A stretch of 64,000 nt of DNA. Origin: Anaeramoeba ignava (Eukaryota > Metamonada > Anaeramoebidae). Positions within the stretch are counted from its first letter, which is position 1; the number at the start of each line of letters is the position of its first letter. The position numbers and the translations under genes are program-made. The notes under the pieces are model-generated. The model was given only the letters and a program-made list of their open reading frames with translations, ran no database searches and had not been told where the DNA came from. Of this stretch, positions 58,580-64,000 are shown one piece after another. The stretch lies in contig JAPDFW010000092.1 in the NCBI GenBank assembly GCA_028826165.1, positions 372,001 through 436,000 of the forward strand. The letters run 5' to 3'.

Positions 58580-58978
58580 ATGAAAGCTGAATTACTTGTC
58601 ATTTTCTTGTTAATTACAATCGGATTTGCAAAACAAGATTTCAACATGTACACTTACAACGGAACTGATTGTGCAGGACAATATCAATGGAGACATCAAT
58701 ATCAAACACAAACACAAAATCAAGGAGAAGATGGAGGACAATTCAAATTAGAAGCTGGAACAAACAAACAATGGGCTTGGCAATACTGCTATTCATCTGA
58801 TAATTGCACAACTGTTCTTGAACTTGATTTCAATGAATGCCATAATATTACTGAAATTGAAGCTCCTACTCTTGATGTTTTGACTGCTTGGGATGGTGAA
58901 TCTTTCGAACTTACTGATTCTGCTTTCCAACTTACTTTTGCAATTCTTTCTTTGTTTGCACTTTTGTTTTTCTTCTAA
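58580..58978 (+). CDS. Small secreted, putative GPI-anchored four-Cys protein (copy B)
   Basis: 132 aa. The signal peptide MKAELLVIFLLITIGFA is followed by a mature domain with four cysteines (NGTDCAG, WQYCYSSDNC, NECHNI), three N-glycosylation sequons (NGT, NCT, NIT) and a hydrophobic tail LTFAILSLFALLFFF suited to GPI attachment. It is a paralogue of 36991-37395: KxWAWQxC, CxTVLExxxxEC, AWxGxxFELxxSAxQ and the tail are conserved. Codons are G+C-richer than in the BTB genes, suggesting higher expression (inference). I do not recognise the family. It is probably a lineage-specific surface protein. Confidence 0.85.
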   Translation: MKAELLVIFLLITIGFAKQDFNMYTYNGTDCAGQYQWRHQYQTQTQNQGEDGGQFKLEAGTNKQWAWQYCYSSDNCTTVLELDFNECHNITEIEAPTLDVLTAWDGESFELTDSAFQLTFAILSLFALLFFF

Positions 58979-59149
58979 ATTCCTTTTCTTTTTTGAAATT
59001 TCCATTTGAATTTTTTTTTTTTTTTCTTTTTTTGAAAACTGATCTTTCTAGTTTTCTTCTTTTTTTTTTTTAATAAAAATCAATTGAATTTTTAATTTAA
59101 TTTTTTAATTTAAAAAAAAAAGGTGGATTTTCTTCATTTAAACAAAATT

Positions 59150-59640
59150 CCAATCATCTTAATTTCAATTCAATTCAAATAAATTCAAATTAAATTAAAA
59201 TCAATTTAAATTAAATTAAATTAAAATCAATTTAAATTAAATTAAATTAAAATCAATTTAAATTAAATTAAATTAAATTCAAAATTCCAATCATTTTAAT
59301 TTCAATTCAATTCAAATTAAATTAAAATCAATTTAAATTAAATCCAAAATTCCAATCATCTTAATTCCAATCATCTTAATTTGAATTTAAATTCAAATTA
59401 AATCCTCCTTAAAATATTATCTTAATTTCAAATAAATAATCTTTCTAATTAAATTCAATTCAAAATTAAATTCAAAATTCCAATCATCTTAATTTCAATT
59501 AAAATCAAATTAAATCCTCCTTAAAATATTATCTTAATTCAAATAAATAATCTTTCTAATTAAATTCAATTTAAATTAAATTCAAAATTCCAATCATCTT
59601 AATTCCAAATAAATTCAAATTAAATTAATTCAATTTAAAT
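59150..59640. repeat. Satellite S7, irregular units
   Basis: AATTCCAATCATCTT recurs at about 59147, 59350, 59364, 59486 and 59588, among AAATTAAATTAAAATCAATTT units and CTCCTTAAAATATTATC blocks. It lies between convergent gene ends. AAGTGGATTTT-like motifs flank it (59123, 59661). Confidence 0.75.
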
Positions 59641-59759
59641 TTAAATCAAAATGAAAATGTAAAAAAAAGTGGATTTTATTCAATTTAATTGCAATTAAAA
59701 TTTAATTCAAATTCAAATTAAATTTAAAATTAAAATTCAAATTCAAATTATAATTAAAT

Positions 59760-61004
59760 TTAAAAATCACATAAACTCCCACTTTCTAAAAATAACCGAA
59801 AATCCATCACAATCTCATTTTCAAGTGTAAAAATCCAAATCTCATCATTCTCCTTTTGAAACCCTCCAAAAACAAACAATTCATTTCGATTTCTAGCAAA
59901 CCCAACATGGCCAAAACTTGGAGGAGGTCGCATAACTTTGTTCCATTTATCCTCAATTTTCATCTCTAATTCAGAAAGAAGATTTGGATTGATTTGATAT
60001 GAAATCTCTCCTTTCTTTTCTGTATTTTGTTGAGAAGAAAGAAACTCTTCAAGAAGTAAATGATCTCTTTTTGTTTTATCATAATTTGACCATTCCTTGG
60101 TTTCAAAATCAAAAACAAAAGTGTAATTATGTTCACCCAATTCAGTTGACATTCCGCCAAAAGAAACAAGATAACGGTCAAGATAAATCATTGCCACACC
60201 TCCACTCATTAATGGCGGCGAATGAGAGTTCCAAAATTGGGTTCTTTTGAATCTTCTTTTTAACATTGACATTGACATTGACTTTGACTTTGACTTTGAC
60301 TCCGAATTTGACATTTGCAGATTAGGAATAACGGAAATTGCTGGTTTTGTTTCTATTTCAAACCAAGTCAGTAATGTTAAATCAAGCATTTGAAGATCAT
60401 TAACACGCGATCCGTTCGAAGACAATCCGCCGAAAATGACCATGCTATTATTATGGATAATTGCGGTGTGAGAAGATCTTCCAACTGGCAGTTTTCCAAA
60501 AGGTTCAATTTTTTCCCAATGTTTTTTAATAGTATTAAATTGCCAAGTGTCATTCAATCTTTTTTGGAATTGGGGAACACCACCGAAAAGATACATAAAG
60601 GAGTTGTGGTAAAGAAGAGAGAAAGAGTATCTTGCTTGCGGGTGTTTTTCCGAGTGAATTTGAGTCCATTTTTCAGTTGTCAAATCAAATTCAAAAGTAT
60701 CTTGAAAATAAGTTGAATAATCGAATCCGCAAGTGATCCACAATTTATCTTCAAAACCGCACATTCCAAGAGCAAGACGCGCTTTGGGTATGTCTCCGCT
60801 TGTTTCTATTGTACTCCATTTGTGTGTGAATATTGATGCACAATATAATGTTGATGAACATGTGAATGTTTTCCCTCCTCCGAATACATAACATTCATCT
60901 CCTATTACTGCTATTCCTGGTTTGTGAAGTGTTTCTGGTCCTTCTCCTTCTAGATGATCTTTTCTCCATCCTGCTACTGAATGTAGAAATGATATTGTGC
61001 TCAT
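59760..61004 (-). CDS. Kelch-repeat beta-propeller protein
   Basis: 414 aa, intronless. At least five kelch blades are visible by their FGG or CGF turns and following W (YVFGGGKTFTC..KWSTIE; WITCGFDYST..EKWTQIH; YLFGGVPQFQ..KHWEKIE; VIFGGLSSNGS; FVFGGFQKENDEIWIF). There is no BTB or other fused domain. An insert at ~235-250 is a Ser-Lys/Ser-Met dipeptide run encoded by a hexanucleotide microsatellite (plus-strand GACTTT and GACATT units at 60262-60300). Kelch propellers are protein-interaction modules; the partner is unknown. It has higher G+C than most of the window. Confidence 0.92.
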   Translation of the reverse strand: MSTISFLHSVAGWRKDHLEGEGPETLHKPGIAVIGDECYVFGGGKTFTCSSTLYCASIFTHKWSTIETSGDIPKARLALGMCGFEDKLWITCGFDYSTYFQDTFEFDLTTEKWTQIHSEKHPQARYSFSLLYHNSFMYLFGGVPQFQKRLNDTWQFNTIKKHWEKIEPFGKLPVGRSSHTAIIHNNSMVIFGGLSSNGSRVNDLQMLDLTLLTWFEIETKPAISVIPNLQMSNSESKSKSKSMSMSMLKRRFKRTQFWNSHSPPLMSGGVAMIYLDRYLVSFGGMSTELGEHNYTFVFDFETKEWSNYDKTKRDHLLLEEFLSSQQNTEKKGEISYQINPNLLSELEMKIEDKWNKVMRPPPSFGHVGFARNRNELFVFGGFQKENDEIWIFTLENEIVMDFRLFLESGSLCDF

Positions 61005-61079
61005 TTTATTTTTAATTCAAAAAGAGAAAAAAAATGAAAAAAACAAATTCGAAAAATAATTTTTTTTTCAATTTTAATT

Positions 61080-62720
61080 CATTAATTTTAATAAATATTA
61101 ATAAATAAATTAATTTTATTTTTAAATTTAAATATTTTTATTAATTAAATAGTTATTTTAATTAATAATTAATGATATTTTTATTTAAATAAATTTAATC
61201 AAAAAAAAGTGGAATAAAATATTTTAATAAATAAATAAATTTAATTTTAATAAATATTAATAAATAAATTAATTTTTTTTTAAATTTTAAATATTTTTTT
61301 AATTAAATAAAAATTAATAATAAAATATTTTTATTTAAAAAAGTGGAATAAAATATTTTAATAAATAAATAAATTTAATTTTAATTAATTTTTAAATTTA
61401 AATTATTTTTAAATTTTTATTATTAATTAAATAAAAATATTTTTATTTAAATAAATTTAATCAAAAAGTGGAATAAAATATTTTAATAAATAAATTTAAT
61501 ATTGGAATAAAATATTTTAATAAATAAATAAATTTTATTTTTAAATTTAAATAAATATTTTTATTAATTAAATAGTTATTTTATTAATAAAATTAAAAGA
61601 TATTTTTATTTAAATAAATTTAATCAAAAAAAAGTGGAATAAAATATTTTAATAAATAAATTTAATATTCAATAATTTAATTAATATTAATAAATAAATT
61701 AATTTTATTTTTAAATTTAAATAAATATTTTTATTAATTAAATAATTATTTTTATTAATAATTAAAAATATTTTTATTTAAATAAATTTAATCAAAAAAG
61801 TGGAATAAAATATTTTAATAAATAAATTTAATATTCAATAATTTTAATAAATATTAATAAATAAATTGATTTTATTTTTAAATTCAAATAAATATTTTTA
61901 TTTTAAATAAATAATTAATAATTAATGATATTTTTATTTAAATAAATTTAATCAAAAAGTGGAATAAAATATTTTAATAAATAAATAAATTTAATATTAA
62001 TTAAATTAAATAAATATTTAATAAATAAATTAATTTTATTTTTAAATTTAAATAAATATTTTTATTAATTAAATAAATATTTTTATTAATAATTAATGAT
62101 ATTTTTATTTAAATAAATTTAATCAAAAAAAGTGGAATAAAATATATTAATAAATAAATAAATTTAATTTTAATTAATTTTAATAAATATTAATAAATAA
62201 ATTGATTTTATTTTTAAATTTAAATAAATATTTTTATTAATTAAATAAATATTTTTAATTAATAATTAATGATATTTTTATTTAAATAAATTTAATCAAA
62301 AAAAAAGTGGAATAAAATATTTTAATAAATAAATAAATTTAATTTTAATTAATTTTAATAAATATTAATAAATAAATTAATTTTATTTTTAAATTTAAAT
62401 AAATATTTTTATTAATTAAATAAATATTTTTATTAATAATTAATGATATTTTTATTTAAATAAATTTAATCAAAAAAAAAGTGGAATAAAATATTTTAAT
62501 AAATATTAATAAATAAATAAATTTAATTTTAATAAATATTAATAAATAAATTGATTTTATTTTTAAATTTAAATAGTTATTATTAATTAAATAAATAATT
62601 ATTTTAATTAATAATTAATGATATTTTATTTAAATAAATTTAATCAAAATAAAATATTTTTTTAAATTTAATTTTAATTAATATTAATAAATAAATTAAT
62701 TTTATTTTTAAATTCAAATA
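61080..62720. repeat. Satellite S4, ~125-175 bp tandem repeat
   Basis: About nine to ten units; AGTGGAATAAAATATT recurs at 61208, 61342, 61467, 61633, 61799, 61958, 62131, 62306 and 62480. Spacing rises from 125-134 to 159-175 bp along the array. Units also carry AATTAATGATATTTTTATTT. It separates the kelch start from the 3' end of the terminal BTB-TLDc gene. Confidence 0.9.
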
Positions 62721-62797
62721 AATATTTTTAATAATTATTTATTGAAATAAAATTGAAAAAAAATAAAAGATTTGTTGATTTTTTTTTAGATTATTTG

Positions 62798-64000
62798 TTA
62801 AATAAAATAAGTCTCAAGTTCATCAACAATCCATTTATTAAATGATCCAGCTAAATAACTTTCAGCTTGATTTGTTCCCTCTCGTATTCCATTATAAATA
62901 TTGTAAGTATCTCCAAAATTCACAAAACCAGGTTGTAAATTAGAATGCAAAACAATATCACCTAAACCTCCTCCAAAACTTGGTCCTAGTTTAACAGAAT
63001 ACCTAATTGCGGTTTCTTCTTTTCGTTCTTGAATTGTAAATTTCTCTGGTTCTCTATCATTTTTATCATTTCTTAATGAAAAAATAAATGCATTTGGATC
63101 AGTAATCCATCCAAAATCATCTCCTCTATCTTTTTCATTCCATTTTGATTTATCATTTGTCCATCCAACTTTCAGTAAATCCTCCAAAAATATAATTATC
63201 TTTTGTTTTGATAATAATTAATGTTTTTCCTTTTTCATCACATTTTGAATGCCAATTTTGGGAATTAAATCCATCTCTTTTAGCTGAATATCCTTTTTTC
63301 ATTTTGTAAAAGAATTCATCATCATTTATCCATTCTTTTAATTTCTTGAAATGTTCAACTTCTTGAATTATTATTGATTTTAACCCAATTCTTGGTTTGA
63401 AAATGAATGAATTTTGATTTTGTTTTTCATTTTTAATAAATTCATATAATTCTTCTTTATTTTTTTCAATTTTCCTTATTAATAATTGAATTAGTTGTTT
63501 TGAAATTTGATTTGGAATTAAATCTTCTTTCAAAGTATCTTGCATTTCTTTTTTTGTAAAATCAATAAATCTGATTTTATCAACAATATTTGAAATTTGA
63601 TCTTGTAATTTTTCTTTTTCTTCTTTATCAAGTTTTTGATTTTCTTTTTCTTGATTAATATTTGATTTATGTTTTCCCCATTTTATTATTGATTGGAAAA
63701 TTTTAAATTCATTTGTGAAAATTTCATCATTTGATAAAATTGAATTTAAATGATTTTCTTCAAGTTCAAGAAAAAATGAAGTTTTAATAAATTCTTTAAA
63801 ATTTTCACAAATAAATTGATAAGAATAATCTAGTAATTGATTTAAGTTTCTTGATTCAGACAATTTAAGAATATCAATAATAGTTTCAAATTGTAAATTG
63901 TTTTTGATAAAATTTGAAGAAATTTCAATTAATTCATCAATTAAATATTTTGATGAAAAAATTAAAATTTGAATTGCATTTTCTGAATTAATTTCAATTT
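62798..64000 (-). pseudogene. BTB-BACK-TLDc gene D, partial at window end, one frame break
   Basis: Enters from beyond 64000. A BACK region (LLDYSYQFICENFKEFIKTS) leads to a helical linker (KEELYEFIKNEKQNQNSFIF) and TLDc. The frame from 63863 ends at 63153 as GGFTESWMDK, while the rest continues in the next frame from 63187 (VGWTNDKSKWNEKDRGDD) to the stop at 62798. Against gene B, ACTCAAGTTGG has become ACTGAAAGTTGG, a one-base insertion near 63172. The remaining TLDc domain is intact to AGSFNKWIVDELETYFI. 63864-64000 continues the same reading frame upstream. Confidence 0.85.

Noticed and set aside
1-64000. tRNA or rRNA genes
   Set aside because: No stretch with the G+C, box A/B or stem pattern of such genes was seen; a tRNAscan or Rfam run would be decisive.

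Overview
ORGANISM. This is very AT-rich nuclear DNA from a eukaryotic protist: GT..AG introns, U-box Prp19, a Rac GTPase with a CaaX box, ABCA, PiT, Kir, OSCA/TMEM63 and PAQR proteins. Expanded BTB families (RCC1-BTB, ankyrin-BTB, BTB-TLDc), Asn/Gln/Glu/Lys-rich low complexity and a standard code suggest an amoeboid lineage. Anaeramoeba-like is my best guess; this is inference from gene content only. LAYOUT. 1-885 satellite; 1010-4934 a BTB-BACK-coiled coil-TLDc gene split by a MULE-type DNA transposon (2478-4810); 5.3-6.3 kb satellite; 6.3-10.0 kb tandem RCC1-BTB genes; 10.1-11.2 kb PAQR receptor; 11.5-13.2 kb hexamer array; 13.2-18.6 kb seven-exon OSCA/TMEM63-like channel; 19.1-20.5 kb satellite; 20.7-27.8 kb fourteen-exon half-size ABCA transporter; 28.0-31.4 kb PiT phosphate transporter; 31.7-33.4 kb Kir channel; 33.5-36.6 kb unrecognised gene; 37.0-37.4 kb small surface protein; 38.3-39.2 kb unknown gene; 39.4-42.3 kb prp19; 42.5-44.6 kb PAS/coiled-coil gene; 44.6-46.4 kb 11-bp array; 46.4-49.3 kb ankyrin-BTB; 50.7-51.2 kb Rac; 52.5-56.3 kb two BTB-TLDc genes; 58.6-59.0 kb second small surface protein; 59.8-61.0 kb kelch protein; 62.8-64.0 kb BTB-TLDc gene running off the end. 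ARCHITECTURE. Eight genes carry 38 introns that I placed by splice sites, reading phase and family alignment; every spliced CDS is a multiple of three. Most large introns are almost pure 6- or 12-bp arrays, usually with the A-rich strand as the sense strand. Gene families that have expanded (RCC1-BTB, ankyrin-BTB, BTB-TLDc) are intronless. Intergenic space is filled by unrelated satellites, three of which share a 143-145 bp unit close to nucleosome length. ROLES. The intron-rich set is mostly membrane transport and signalling (ABCA, phosphate, K+, mechanosensitive-type channel, PAQR) plus prp19. The window is not an operon and I see no prokaryotic-type system. The most novel signals are the oriented intron arrays, the nucleosome-length satellites, the helical-period 11-bp array, the transposon caught in a coding exon, and a small four-cysteine surface-protein family.
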